DNA of 64,000 bases from contig JAWZYV010011613.1 of NCBI GenBank assembly GCA_038373885.1, positions 124,001 to 188,000 of the forward strand, in the 5' to 3' direction. The stretch comes from Cheiracanthium punctorium (taxonomy: Eukaryota > Arthropoda > Arachnida > Araneae > Cheiracanthiidae). The notes beneath the pieces were generated by a model that worked only from the letters and a program-made list of their open reading frames with translations, made no database searches and was not told where the DNA came from. The translations under genes were made by a program, and so were the position numbers. Below, piece by piece: positions 11,950-27,128 of the stretch (its first letter is position 1; each line of letters starts with the position of its first letter).

Positions 11950-14900
11950 GCGTGATCAAGCTCGATGCCTTGTTTTGATTCTACACAATGCAATGTTGGT
12001 TTCTCCATAATATGTGACAACAATATAGACCAACCTACCTTTCGTCTCTTTACGATCATCCGCCTTCCACCGTACATCTCCATATGATAAAATTGGAATA
12101 TGCTTCTTGCACAGCAGAGGAAAACCGCAAACACATCTGCTTCAGCTGGAGCAAAGATATATGCGAGGAAGGGATGTTATGATTATTCTTTTAGCCGGCG
12201 TCAATTGTTATTTTATTTCAAAGCAGCTGATAAGAGGGAAATGATTTAGAAGTACGTTAATGCGCTGTAATTGAGAAGGCCAAGAGGAAAAATGAAAGCT
12301 TTAAAAGATAGTTATTATTAAAAACTTTTAAATTAAATTCAGATTAGATTATTAGTTTAAATTTAGACAATATTAATTAGGATTTGTTTTAATAATTTTT
12401 CATTAAAAAATATGCACGTTGTGTCAACGTGACAAGTTCCGAATTATCAAACAATCATTATACCAGAGTTCGTCGCCAGCTGTATATAATTATTGCTCTT
12501 CTCGATGTCTTTAATAGTTTTGCAACACTAGCAAGTCCCCCCCCCCCCCCTAAACTATTTGCTCTTTTTAATCGGCTTTCTTAGTACATATTATTCGTAA
12601 TGTATAACAGTTATTTACTAATCATATATAATTACAGATGATACAGAAAGAATGCCTTAGCAAAACGACGTTTTGCGATTCGAAAATTCCGCGAGATTTG
12701 CTTGTTTGTTATGGCAAGCCTAGACAAGGGATATCTTCTAAGGGCAGTGCCTTGGTTGGGGGACTTTTTAAGGAGTTCTAATGTGTATTGACGCGTACAT
12801 CTTGATGAAACCGACCAAAACTGCAGACCGACAGTCGCGCGGGCGGGGCCCGCCGAACGTGGGAACTTCAACACTTCAGCCGTGTATCACCATGTTCAGT
12901 GGCTTTATCTACTCAAATCTATCTGAAAATCCAGGAATTTGCGACGTTTTGCGAATACAGCAATTGAAACACATTATGCTTTTGCCAAAATCAGAGCATA
13001 ATAATGATCTTTTGCTTTAGCAATGTAGCGCTAGGCAGGGTCGGCGCAAGGGGGGTGCGAATGTAGGCGATCGCCTGAGGCCCCGCACCTGGGCCATTTT
13101 ATTGCTATCTCATAAGACATGATAGAGAAGAAGCCCGCTCTTGTGCTTCGCCTGGGCCCCCGCATGCCCCTCGGGCAGTCTCTGCGCTAGGGTTATTGGC
13201 GCCCGGTGCGGTCCTTCAGTTTGCCGCCCCATTCTTTCTAAGTTTCAGCATTCTGACTCCATTTCGGTCCTTTAGTTTTCCACTTTATTATTTCTGAAAA
13301 ATTTCTGAAACCTTCTTCAATAAATGTACTATTCTTATAAATAATAAACATCTAAATCACGTAATTTTGAGAAAAAAAAAAAAAAATTCAGAAAATTCAA
13401 AATTACTTAGATTAAAACTTTTTTATACTAGTAGTTTTTTTTAAATCAAAACTTCTAGTTATGTAGATTTAATTCACATATTTATGTCATGTTTAGACCA
13501 AAATATTATCTACAAATTATTTTTCCTATTTCGCTTACACTTACTTCTACTGGATATTTTCTCCAAAAGAAGGGGGGAGGGAAACTAAGACAAATTGGAA
13601 AAAATCTTACTATGCATTGTAAGTCAGAACACATATTACAACTCTACATGTTAAAGTTTCGGGGATCAGATCGTTTCAAACCAGTTTCTATATGTTATCT
13701 GCCTGTACATTCCATAGCTGCCATACCTCCCGATTTTTCCGGGAGACTCCCGAATTTCAGAACGATCTCCCGAACTCCCGAAAAGTTTATAAATCTCCCG
13801 AATTTTTCCAAATTATTCCCATGTTTTATGTACTTATCAATTTTTGAAAAAAATTTACAGAACTTGTTAAATGCTAACGACAGAAACTGAAGAAACTTCG
13901 CTAAGACTACTCCAGAGGGCAAAGATTACTTAAAAGTATGGCTACCATTAAAGAACAAAAAAGCAAGGGAAAACAACAGTGATTTCCGAACCTAAAGCAA
14001 AACATGTCCTAAATCTACGACGTTCTTAGCGGACATAGCAGAGTAACAAGAGGACGATAATGCGCGCCTGGGATGTACGTTTTCACTGCATCTCACACTG
14101 CGCCTTGACTAAAGTCAGCTAGAGTGCAGTGTTACTGATTTCCGAGTTCGTAAATTCAAAACTTAGCTCAGAGGGGCAAATTTTTATTTTAGATCCTCGA
14201 TGTTTCGAAAGGCATCTGATACATAATTATGTACTTGGCGAACTATTACACAACAATAATTATCTATCGAGACCTTTCGCCACTGGAAAACCGTTGTTGA
14301 TGAGCTATTGTTACTCGCGACGTGTTTTTATTGCTGTTTTGCGCACTTGATGAATCTATAAATTTTTTTCACGGACACGTACCAGCTTAACTGACACTTC
14401 TATTGTGGATTATTGAGAAAATGGCAGGTGTTAGCGAATATATTAGAGAACGTGGATTGAAAACGAAATGTTTGTGGTCATTTTCGGATCCAAAAATTTG
14501 CTTGGTTTTGAAAAAATCGTCGGCCGCACGAGAACTTCCAGACATTTTATGAATGCTAAACTGGAATTTTTGTTTAAATAAAGCAAACTGACTGTCTGCA
14601 AGGCAAATAAAACTTATATAAAAGTGCAGCTTTTAGTAATGGTATTTAAAATATAAATCTTGTCGTATTCCTTTAGGTCTTCAACATGCAAAGGAAGTAA
14701 AATAATTTATGGTAGTTTAAATATACTTTATTTCTTAAATAAATAAATTATTAATAATAATTCCAATAAATAAATACTTCGATATTTATAGCTATTAAAA
14801 CGTACACATCTTAATTTTATGCTGAATAAAAGAATAATGCTTTTTTAAAATTTGAGTTAATGTTAAGAAATCCGTAAGAAAAAGAAAACCAAAATTTTAC

Positions 14901-17900
14901 GAGCTTTGGTTTTTTTTTTTTTTTGGCATTTTCTTTTTAAACAGTTACACGGATTTTACTAAAAATATGTACCGTAACTTCATGAAAAGTTAACTAATGG
15001 TAAGACCACGGGCGGATTAAAGGGGTTGGGGGGGAGCGATTACTCCTCCGCTACAGGAAAAAGAAATTCTATTTTACTTCCGTAAAATAGACAAATTTCA
15101 ACTAACCGCCCATAAAATTGCATTAATCTGTCCTTAGGCAAGACGTATCGCCCCCTTAAATAAATAAAAAGATTGCTTTTATTAATCATTTAGGAAAATG
15201 TACATAACCAAGCAAAAAAAAAAAAAAAAAAGAAGAAGAAGAAAAGGTAATTACTAATTCTCATGGGTCAAGCCACATAATACTTAATTTTAAACAACAT
15301 TCAATTGATACTCTCTCTGGGTCAAAAGTAACGAAATATAAAATTTAAAAATGCTCTTTATTAAAAATTCGCGCTCGCAATTGAAAAAGGAAGAAAGAAA
15401 TTGAGGCGACACAAGTCATGTTTTAACGTCGCAGCAGAATTCGCTCTCTTGCTTTATTATCTAGCTTGCCGAGTGAAGACAAAACAATAACAACCTTCGC
15501 GATGACGACGCGGCGTCGGTATCTCGGTTTGTGAAGGCCCATTTTCCTCCGTATTACATAAATTATTTTTTTAAAAAAGCACATTCAAAATTTGGTTCTT
15601 CTGCATATCGGACTGAAATATTTCTAAAATGGTTTCACGAAGCTTGTCCACACCTGTAACTACGTCGATGCTTTAAATGACATAATGGGGGGAAATTTTT
15701 TTTTTTCAAATGCTCCCTGCATGCCGACGTGCCGTCGCTTGAAGTGCATCTATGTGCTTTATTTTCTACAGAAATAAATTTGTTAGCATCGGCTTCACCG
15801 GAGCTTGCGCGCTAACTACAGATCAAAAAGCAAGATCAATATACTAAATTTTTTTGCATAAGAAATTTATTTCAGCCAGATAGTCCGTGTCCTGGAAAAA
15901 AATCCCTTTTTGACATGCATAGTCCGCGGACTATACTAGCTAAATTATGGTAACTAACTATCCCCGATCTCCGGGTTCTATATTTGCCAACTGAACTTCA
16001 ATCTTTTTGCAGCCTTTTGGTAAATGAATAATTTTAAAACGATGTAAAACAGAGTTTTTAACACTCTATTGTTAAATTAAAATTTAAGGCATTTTAGTAA
16101 CTCAACTCAACAAAAAAGTATTATTTTCTCCATAATACGTTTATTGATTTCTGAATCATTTTCCCTTCAATTTTAAAATCAGGAAAATCGGAATTTCGTT
16201 TTATTCTCATGTGCAGGTTTTTCTTTGGTAATTATTTTTACATTAATTTTAAAAAGCATAATCTTGTGAGTTGGTATTTTGCAGCTAATATAGGAAGGAG
16301 CAGAACATATGTCCCTGTCATAAGTTCCACTTCTGTGTGCTGATGTGCTGCAAGACTGCTAAGATTCTAAAATTTTACCTGAGAAAATATTTAGACATTT
16401 ATTAAATAATTATTCTTTTTCCAATAAAACAAGAAAACTTCACTTTTATTCTATCATTTGAATGCTTATTTTAGAAAATGCCAATGCCATATATATAATT
16501 TTTCATTCCATTTCTGATCAAAATTAAAAAAAAAAAAAAAAAGATAGGTCTTAAAATATTTTTTTTTTTTTTTTTTTTTGAGAATCAATTTTTAATTTTA
16601 TTTTCATATCAAAAGAATAGTCTGAAATTTGGATGTGAGACTTATGATTTGTTTTGATCTCGGATTTTACGGTATTACTTAAGATAATTATTTTAAATAA
16701 TTTTAGCCTGTTTTCTTTTAATAAATATTGTATATCCAAAACTGATTATTAAACATTTACAGTGCATAGTTATTTTCTTCAGGATCACAGTCAATTTGTT
16801 TGTGGTTGAAATTTAAATGGTAGAAATTGTTTAGTACACCGTTTAGTTTAACAGTGGTTGAATTTAAGCTCACACATTATTCCCCAGCTCCATTTTTTTG
16901 CATGCAGGGGGGGGGCAAGTGCCCCCCCCCCCTGCTATTTAAACTATACATTTTTCTTGTATATGTAATTTTCTTGGTTACTGATATATTACGCATGTGT
17001 ACATGGAGTTTTTTCATCGATAACAAGGGTTTTTTAAAGTCTCCCTAATTTTTTAAAAATCTCCCTAATTTTTTCGAAAATCTCCCTAATTTTCATTCTC
17101 CAAGGTTGGCAGCTATGACATTCTCGTGGAACCCCAAAGTGCCCTTTTTGAGAACAGGGTGCCGGGTAAAGCGTGGGAGAGATAGGTAAGAGTTAAGGAG
17201 AGGGGTGTTGGATGAATAGATACTTATCAAGGAATATTAAAGTGTTAGGTTATCGTGACTAACCTCAGGGGGATTGAAATCCCTTTCAAAAAGGAAAAAA
17301 AAAAAAAAAACTTCATCAGAAATACGAAAACAGCGTCTTAACCGACGACACAAAGCAGAACAAAAGCATCTTATCAGGTGGATTTTACATTGATGAGTAT
17401 ATGAAAAGTCCAGGGACTGACGGAAAAAAGTGTTTTAAGTGGGAAAGCGTCTTAAGCGAGTTTTACTGTAACGAAAAAAGTATTAATCTGATTTGTCGTG
17501 TCCTATTTAGTCAGTGTACCAAGTTTGATCCAGATACAATGAAGGGCCTACATGCCTATAGCGAACAAACAGTTAGACAAGATTCCTTTTATATCTATAG
17601 ATTGATTAATTGAAAACAATAGAGTAATTAATATATTAATTAACCAAAGACAAGTTGATTAATTAATATACTGATTAACTTGAAAAGCCTGATTAGCACA
17701 ACGTTATTAAGCTTAATTGGTAACTATTCAATTATAAAATCATTGCTGAAATGAATTGATTTCATTTGAATAACTGTTGTAAATGGCACCTTAGAACAAT
17801 ACAGCAAATAAGTTAACGAATAAAAGAATATCTAATCATATTTATATATTGATTAACTAAATAAAAAGAAGTATTTATTTTTAAAAAGTAAAACTTTTGT

Positions 17901-20900
17901 CAGATTGTGCTTCAGTGTCTTAACCCCTTTAAAACACAATGCTGTTACCCAGCAGTACATTTAAAGTCTCAATCTTGGCTGTGGCATATGCAGACCGCCT
18001 TCAAGGGGGGGGGGGTAGGGTAGGAATTTAGGATTAAGAATCTAAATTTAGTTTTAATTTCTAAGAATCAAAATTTAGTTAAAAGAATTTATGGTTAAGA
18101 ATCTGAACTGCATAATTTTCCAGAGAATTAAGTAACACAAGATGGCCAAAAAATTTCATTTTCAATTGCATACCTAATACGTGATTCATTTTGACTAATT
18201 TAGTTACATTTTAGGTTTAATGCTAAAAGAACATTCAGAAAACTTAAAAATTAAAAAAAAAAAAAAGAAAAATTTTAAGAAACAATGTCAAAAAGATAAA
18301 AAGCAGAATGTAGCACAGAATTCATTTGCACTTCCAGAAAAAGGCCAAATATAAAAAAGCGAAGCCATTTGCCTATGCAAGTTTTGCACAGTTACCAGTG
18401 TGAGGCACGAGGAGTCTTCTTCACATCACTCCATAGGATTTAATAAAAGGGTTTACTTCAGAAACTATAATATTGTTTTATTCCATCCACCCAAATATTA
18501 CAGGTTTTTTTTTAAATTATGTAATACTGCCGCATTTTACTCATCAAGAAAAGGAAGTTAACCACACCCATGTACCAGTAAAAAAAGTGCAACCTCACAT
18601 TCAAGATAACCTAATAAGTCATACCTAACCTCGGAGATACCGTTATAAGTGAAATCTAACCTCAAAAATAATCTAATAAGTCATATCTAACCTCAAAAAT
18701 AACCTAATAAGTCATATCTAAAGTAATTTCAAAAAGTAGAAAAATGAAACTCTGAATAATCTTATACTTGCATAATGTAATTAATACCTATCCTAGATAA
18801 ATTTGAATCTTATTTAAACAAAATTTCTTTAAAAGGATAATTTTTCTTATCAAAACTTTACATAAATCTTAAGCATAAAATCTTTTCTGAGAACTGACCC
18901 ATTCTCCTAAAAAAATATGAAAAATACCTCTCCAATGAAATTAAACTTTGAAAAACTGTTTTATAAAAATTACTTATTATTGGTAACAAACTGTGCTAGC
19001 TTAAGCTAAAATCTATTTTCACCTTAGTAAAATTTATATAAAAAGCTCATTTTTTTTAAATAAAAAAATCCAAAGCTTGAAATCTTGTAGAACTTTAAGT
19101 CCACTCTCATGAAAAATTATGGTAAACACCAATCATAACTAAACTTAAACATTGAGTAATTTTTTTCATTTGATTACATATGGCAGGTAACCTAATGCTA
19201 ACTTAACGTATAATCTATGTTTACCTAAATTAATTTAGTATTTTCCTTGAAAAAGCTAATTTTTCTAATTGAATCCACAGCAAGAAATCTTCTTGGATAA
19301 CTTGAGATCCTTTTTCTTGAAAAGTTACAAAAAATAACTAACTTTTAATTGGAATTTAACTTTCAATAATTTTATCTCTTTCGATTATATATGGTAGGTA
19401 ACCTAGTGCTAACTTAAATCTAAAATCTAATTGAACCTGACATGAATTACAAATTTCTTCTTAGAGGCATAAATTGATTTTCTTCTAAGAGTTGAGTGTA
19501 CTCTTCATCTTCATAGTCAGTGAGGTCTTCATATGGTACATCTCCACTGGGTAATCTTGCTCGTGACATCAGGTGCTCAATCCCTTCAGAATCAGACATG
19601 GGAAGCTCGAGGAGCTTAAGTTCCAAACCTGTCTTTCCAGGACCGGGATATACATCCCTAACATCCAGGAGGAACTGGTAGAGACGATGACCATCAGTTT
19701 CACAAGGCTGGAGCCACTTCCTCCGATAAAAGTGCAAGGCCAAATTCGTATCGATAACCCTCTTGGTCTTCCATGAAGTAAGAGACCTCTTCAGATGCTT
19801 ATTCTGGTTCTCCAGTGAGTTGATACTATTGCCTTTATCTTCTGTAGAAACAAACTTGTCCTTCTTGTGGTTCACAGTCTTGTGAACAGCATCGTTGAAT
19901 AATACTTGTACTCCAAGGTACTGCTTCGCAGAGTCAGAACAGATAACACTGGTGTCTGGATGGCAGTACTTTGCTACCAATGGCCACAGGTCACGCTTGC
20001 TCTTCCCGTTCACTCGAAAAAACAATCCTTCCTTATCTTCTCTACAATATATCCCAAATACAGTAATATTCATTTGCTCCTCCATGATGCGTCCTTTCTT
20101 GTACTTCCTGTTAGTGAGGAAGGTCTTCTCAAGCTCAATGGTCTTACCAAGCTCTCCAAACTGTCCTAAGAAATGTGAAGATGTCACTTCAGAGACCTCT
20201 CAACAAAACGAGTAGTAGTCAATAACCGAATGTTTGGAAATTGGCTTCTCCCCATATTGTTGCCTCATAACACCGAGGTTACTCCTAAGTTGCACCATGC
20301 TAACTTTGGTGATAAAGCCAATCATGATGATGAACACCTTAAAAAAAAGGGCAGATGAACACCTTAAAAAAAGTATTTTTTTAAAGGCGACATTGTCCCA
20401 GAATACTTCGAAGTGCTGTGGCATTCTTGGACCCCTAAATAATGGAAAACATATTCTCACAATAATTGATTATTTTACTCGTTTTCTACAACTCTCTCCC
20501 CTAAACTTAATTAATACTAATGCTGTTGCTAACTGTTTATTTTCATACATTTCAACTTTTGGCAGACCTGCCATTGTACTTACTGACTAAGGTACTCAAT
20601 TTACTAGTTCTGTTTTTGAAACCTTTGACAAAATTTTTGGAATTAAATTGAGACATACCACTTCTGGATACCCACAGGCTAATTCAATTAGTGAGCGAAT
20701 CAATACCTCAATTAAATCCACTGTAAATTCTCTAATTCAAGATGGTTATTACTTTGCTCATGCTGTAAACATTCATGTAAATATGTATAATGTTTCTACA
20801 CATTCTTCTACTCAATTTTCTCCTAATGTAACACAATTTGGCAGAGAGTTACCTATGATTTTTGATGCATATGACTCACAGCTACAGTTTCATTATTTAG

Positions 20901-23900
20901 ATAAAGCTCACTATCTGTCTCAAGTAATGTCCACCCTGAAACAAATTTATGCTGACACATATTCTAATCTAAAGTCTGTGCAGTATGAACAAAATTTAAA
21001 GAAAAAGAAAAATGTCAAGCTTAGATTTCTTTTCCCTAGTGACATTGTTTACTTAAAGTCTAAAGATAAATATAATAAGCATCTTACTGGACCCTATAAA
21101 GTTATACAAAAATATTCTCCTGTTATTTACTCAATTCAATTATTAGATAATCCTGACACTTCAGTTTGCAAAATGCATATTGATAGGTTAAAACTTGCCC
21201 ATCCTCGAAGATCGTTACTTAATGACTTGCCCATTAACGATAGTCACTATCAGGTTCTTACCTCACAATTTTAGACCACGTAAAAATTAATTTTACTTTT
21301 TGGGTTTTTTTTTTTTTTATGGGCACTTTAAATGCGAACAGCCTGATCAACTTTTTGTATTGAACTTGTTCCTTCCTTTATTTTCTCAAATTGCTGTTAT
21401 ATATTTAAAGTAATTTTTTTAATTTACCATAATGCTGTTGTTGACATGGTTATGTGGCAATTTAAATTCCCCACTGTGGTAAGCATTGACAATTTTTTCC
21501 TGTACTGTCCTTCCCCCCCCCCCCCCCCCCCCCCTTCTCCTCTAGTAATCAGAAGAAATCCCATTTGATGTAAGTGAAATCAAACTATTGCACTCAATTT
21601 TTCTTCTTTTTTTTCTCAATTGTTACTGGACTGTGTCATTGTGCGACTTTGGGTTTCCACTCCTTGGCCACCCTTTTTGTATAAGTGTTATATTCTGTGA
21701 TCTTTTCCCTTTTTTTTTGGAATTTTTCATAGAATTTAATTACTTTTTCTCTTTTCAGCTGATTAGCATTTTTTGCTTTCTTTTTCTTGGGAAGCTAACT
21801 CAGCAAAAAGTTTTAGCTTTGCAATGCTACAATTGCAATTTTCCTTTGGTACAATGCATAACCAAAGCCTTTTCAATTTTTGAATTTTAAAACATTTTTC
21901 ACAATGTTATGTTTTTTTTATTTAAAAAAAAAAGACACTGGTAAGTTTGACTTGTTTCTATGATGTTAAATATGAGATAAAGTAAATGTATATATTTATA
22001 TGTCTTTTTCTTTCAAAATACAGGGATGAGATTCTTCAGCTTTTTAGCTGATTTCAGCTTTTTGTGAATAAAGAGGAAATCACTTTTTTGTCTTTTTTCT
22101 CTGAAAATTTTGTTTCTCTGTGAATTCATGATTGTAGTTATTAGTTAACTATGTGATATTTTTATCTTCTAGCAAGTTCCAATGTTTTTCTTCTCTTAAA
22201 ACTTCTTTCACATTAATTAGATATAAATATCACATGTACAAAAATAATCTCGTATGATTTCAGCTTTTTTGCTCTTTTGCCAATCTCATCCCTGAAAATA
22301 GCATTTTTTTTTTTTTTTACATTCTAAATAAGAACAATGTTGTATTAAAATACTTTTGAATGGCTACAAGTGGTATCACTTAAAAAAAAAAAAAAAATCA
22401 GAGCTCTTTTTCATATAACTAAACCCTGGTTACCTCTTTATTGAAAATTTTATACTGAATTTTTGTGTGAAATGTTATCTTTAATTTAATATCAAATGCT
22501 ACTGAAATATTAAAACTATAAATCTGTATATGTAAGAACTGTTGATAAACTTTTGCAACTGACCATAAGAGCAATACAGGAACTTGAGTGCAGTTTTCAG
22601 TTTCGTGAACTTTTTTTAGTGTACCAACTAGACTGTATAATGATAACTAAAGACCGATAATTTTAGGTTTCCTGCAAGAACTTTATGCATTTTTTTAATA
22701 TTACTGGACTTTGATTGATATACTATTTTCATATTTATACTGAACATGTAATTTTTTTTGAAAACGTGGGGAAGTATATGTCCTGTTGCTCTTTCATTGC
22801 ACAGGGCATATGTTTTATATTTTAATTACTTTGGATTTAATCGTCAAAATTGCAATGCATTTTTCCCCCCTTCCTGGTTCCTCTTTGCAAAGCCACAAGT
22901 GTAAAGTTCTTGTTCACGTTTCATTCTTATCAGCTGCTCGCCTGCTAAAAAAAATAAATAAATAAAATAACAGATAACGTCGCTTATACTGTTTTTCTCG
23001 TAGCTGAAATGTTTTGAGGTTTCGCCTGCTGTATGTAAGCATATGTTCGTGGCTTCTGGAAATTTCCCAAAGCAGAGCTTTCTACTTTTTGAACTGCCTT
23101 AACGGTCTTTCATAACGGTCATTTTCGGCAGTTGGGCTGTTGATCTGGTGTGGCGAGGCTGCTCACTTCATGTGACGCAGGCCTTCGTCCACTAACATGT
23201 AAGGCTTGCAATCTCATCAACGCTGTAATTTTTTTGTGAAGATGCTTCCCCAAGCTCCAATGTTATATAAATGTGCATTTTTAAAAATTTTTATGGTGAA
23301 GAAAATCTGATGTTCCTGGAGAGTAAATAAATGCGTCTAAAATGTAATATGTGTGATCTCATCTAATTTTTTGTGTGCTCCTTCAGGTAAGATGTAAAAT
23401 TGACAAATGCTAAGAAGATGTATGTGCTTTCCACTATGTTGTTATGAAGGTCATAAATTAGTTGGCTGCATATTTCTTTTGTAAACCTCCATTAGTGTAT
23501 CGCTATCTGTTGTGATTCCCAGCATTCTTGTGAAATCGGATATACTGTAATTTATGGAAGAAACGCCGCGGCGTTTATGAGTTTAAAAGTTAAAAAATAG
23601 TAAGTGCGGCATTTCTACCAGGTGCGGCGTTTACAATATTTTTAATTTTTTTTAGCCGATCTTCAATGAAAAATAAAAAATTCGTTTAGTGATAATTTTC
23701 TCAAAAGATGGCGCCACCACCGACACGTACTCTTTAGCGTGCACAGATCACAGCGTAGCGAATCAGAATGCGAACCTACCCCCATAGGAAAGAGGTTTGA
23801 TCTTTGATCCAGTTTTGGAAAAAGTCAGAGCACCCTGAGATGGGTCCATGTCCCGTGCTCTGAAGTGGATGGCTTCATACATCCAACCGATGTCTCTTCA

Positions 23901-26900
23901 ATTAAGTAAAAAGAAAAAAAAATAGAAGTAAATCTTTTACATCTACATTTTAGAACTATAGTTAAATTTTAATGAAGTTTTGAATATATATTTTGAAGGG
24001 TTAAAGTTCTGTAAATACCGCAAAAGTGCACTACCCTCTATTAAATGCATCCGTTTTTCACATGAACCTCTATTGTTCTTAAAATACTGAATTTCAGCCA
24101 AATTAGTCTATTGCGCCCGGTGCGAGTTTAACCCTTCCCCCACCCCCACCCCAAAAAAAATAATCTGAAAGTTTTTTTTTTTTTTTAATCGCCGTGCGGC
24201 TTTGCGCCCTGTGTAGGAAAACTTTATCGAATAAACACTGCCAACTAATTGGTATGCTCAAGAAATGTTGAGTGCTTTTAAAATAAATCCCAATGTTATA
24301 AATATCAAAAATAATAAATAAATACCATCAAGAGTTGTTACACAAGATTCAGTTTAAAACAACAATTTGCTGAAGCAAGCTCATTACGTAATCAACAGCT
24401 GGCCATCCGCGGGGGGGAAAATTTACTTTTAACTGGAGCCTCTTCTGACACATCGATTGCTGTTTTCATTTTAATGGCGCCTGGTAGTCTGTCCGAACTT
24501 TGTGCGGATGCAAGAAGTTTTTTAGAAGTTACTTTTTTATTTCTATAAATTCGCCTTTGTGAATATAAACATTGATATCTGATTATATGAAAATAGAAAT
24601 CGTAAGCTTCGTAAAATAGTGGCAAATACTTTAAAACATTCTATGGGAAGGGGGAGAAAAAAGGAGATTTTTTTACCGTTTATCCAATTACTCCCAAAAT
24701 ATATCCGATCAACTTAATAGCTTTTTTAATAAATTAGGTCTAATAAGTAATGCAACATATTTTTTATTTATTAATTTATTGTTAATTAAGAAATTATTTT
24801 AGAAAACATTGAATTTTATCTGGCATTGACTTCTTCTGACCACGATCAACCCCCCCCCCCCCGCCAACCTCACCAACGATCGCGGCTGTGGCGTTTATGC
24901 CGGGTGCGACTTTTCTGACGATTTTCTAGCTAACTAAGCTCATTTTCGTGGGTGCGGCGTTTCTTCCATAAATTACGGTAGTACTCTCAGGGCTCCCACT
25001 TGGTCCCTTTTTTCCCTAAAAGTCCGTTTTTTGGTGCCAGTTCTGTTTTGGTCTGTTTTAGGCTATTTTGGTCCGTATTGGTCCGTTTTTTTAAAAATTT
25101 TAATGAAGAAGAATAATTGTGTATCGTCGGCGTCGGCCAAGAGATCTGAAATCAGCAGAATGACCGTTTTTTCATTGTTGATGTGACGTAGGTCGACCGA
25201 CCTACGTCACATCGTAGCAACCAGTCCGGCAACACTTTTTTCCAGAACCATCCAGAACACACTAACGTTCATCTGAGGACGGTGATTGGCGGAATATGTG
25301 GCTTTGTCCCGGTACCAATATCGGATCCGTGCACGCTACATCTAGCCTTCCTTGAATTAACATGTAAATACTACCTTGCGTTTGTCAAAAGTATTTCTTT
25401 GTAGTGCCCCCCTACTACAACTCTTGAAAAAGCACGGCGCCCGACAACCTTTCAGCAATTGGCATCCCTTTTTACCCCCTTTGCCCTGGTATGTCCAAAT
25501 TTTCACTCGAAAACTTGCCATTCCCCCTGCCCCTTCCATTACATAGATCATCGCAGTCAAGATTATCGATTGTTTTACGGGCCCCTTTACGAAACACTTT
25601 CTATTAAAATGATACCGTAACAAAAATATGATCGATTGAAACGACGCTTAACTAAACACGATGTATAACTGTTCCTTCACAAAATTTCAAGCAATGCAAT
25701 CAGACATTTATCGTAAATGAAACCCGATAAAATTTCCTTTTAAAAATAACTTACTTTTTTCCTAATTGAATGCTTATCAGAATCAGAGAGTGACAGTCAT
25801 CGCTTATTCATCTGTTTCTTTCGTTCGCGTAACTCAAAAAGAGGCACCTCTGGGGTGTTTATTTTCACCTAATGTATAAAAAAAAAACTAACAACTTTCA
25901 GTTTGGAGTAAGAAAGGGATTCAAAATAACTTCACCGCCTATCCTACAATGTGGGTGTTATATTTGATAATTATTTCGCAATCATAATTCTAGACTTCAG
26001 CTTTTTGGTGAAAACTGTCAGTATAAATAATGGCAGCTTCTGTAGTTTATAACTGGCTGTTTTACGCACTTGCAAGTTTTTGTTTTTAATGATTGCTTAG
26101 TATAATCATTATCTGGCTTTCCTAATTCAAATTATCTATAGTTATTAAAGATATTTACAAACCATTAGGGAATTACGGATTCATTTAGAAATGAAAAGCG
26201 CCTTTTTGAGAGTTAAATTGCGCGACTTCATGACGTCCATTGATCTGAATGTATGTGTCTGACTATAAGAAATGAACGCTTAGGAATAAACTTTAACGAT
26301 TTTCCGATTGCACGAAACCAGTTCTGAATATTTTCTATATGGTACACAAAATTGCCTTTTTGCGAGAACAAAGTATCCCTATTTTTAAATCCCCCGCGGC
26401 TGCATTTGCGTACTCCATTGGTCTTTGTTCATGACGAACATTGTTAATTTTCCACGACGGACAGCTGTCATCAACTTTATGCTGGCCATAAGCCTTATGC
26501 AGAAAAAAATCTTGAAATATTTATTTATTTTATTTTATTTTTTGGTATTAATAGATCACAAGAAAAGAATTTATAAATGAATGCTTGCCGCTCTTCGGAT
26601 TTTTGCTCTCAGAAAGAGAGCCCTTGCAAAAACAAACAAGTGCAGGTGTCTGCTTCAAACCGCAATCTTACACATTGTTGTAATCCCTGTTTGAAAATTT
26701 CCATAACAGATGATTACTTTTGCTAATTGGTCACGTGGTACTAATACCCTTTATCAATGATCCAGCTCTCCCCCTTCCTGCCATGCCGACATCGATCTTG
26801 GAGTTTGATTCGACATCGATCTTGTTGTTGACTCCTGTCAACAGCATCTGTTTTAATGCCCCGTTTCTGTTTTACTTTCAATTAATATAAACTTTGTGTA

Positions 26901-27085
26901 AAAAAAGGAAAGAGTGGGGAAATAAACTGTGGCGACTGGTACATAAATTTGCAATCTCCACTTTCAAAAATACAGTCGGCGAGCGGCGACCGTTAATTTT
27001 GACCTTTAATAATAAGGCCTGTGCAAAGCGGAAGTTTTTTTTTTTTTTTTTTTTTTGAGGGGAGGGACGCCGATCGGCGGATTTC

Positions 27086-27128
<43 letters not shown>

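Noticed and set aside
12632..13020. Open frames on both strands in a GC-richer patch
   Set aside because: No recognisable domain, and part of the patch recurs inside a hAT MITE, so it is probably transposon-derived.
13489..13890. 133-codon plus-strand frame
   Set aside because: It runs across the left end and TSD of the element at 13713 and shows no protein similarity.
19447..20345. ISXO2-like transposase as a sign of bacterial contamination
   Set aside because: Merlin elements of animals carry this domain, and the flanking DNA is AT-rich animal-type intron sequence with eukaryotic transposons.
21513..21535. Long C run (and similar C, G, A and T runs at 11918, 27089, 28189 and 51962) as functional sites
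   Set aside because: Homopolymers are frequent throughout this window and carry no specific signal.
21588..21890. 100-codon frame as a possible gypsy envelope
   Set aside because: T-rich stretch giving Phe/Leu-rich translation; no signal/TM arrangement or envelope motifs.
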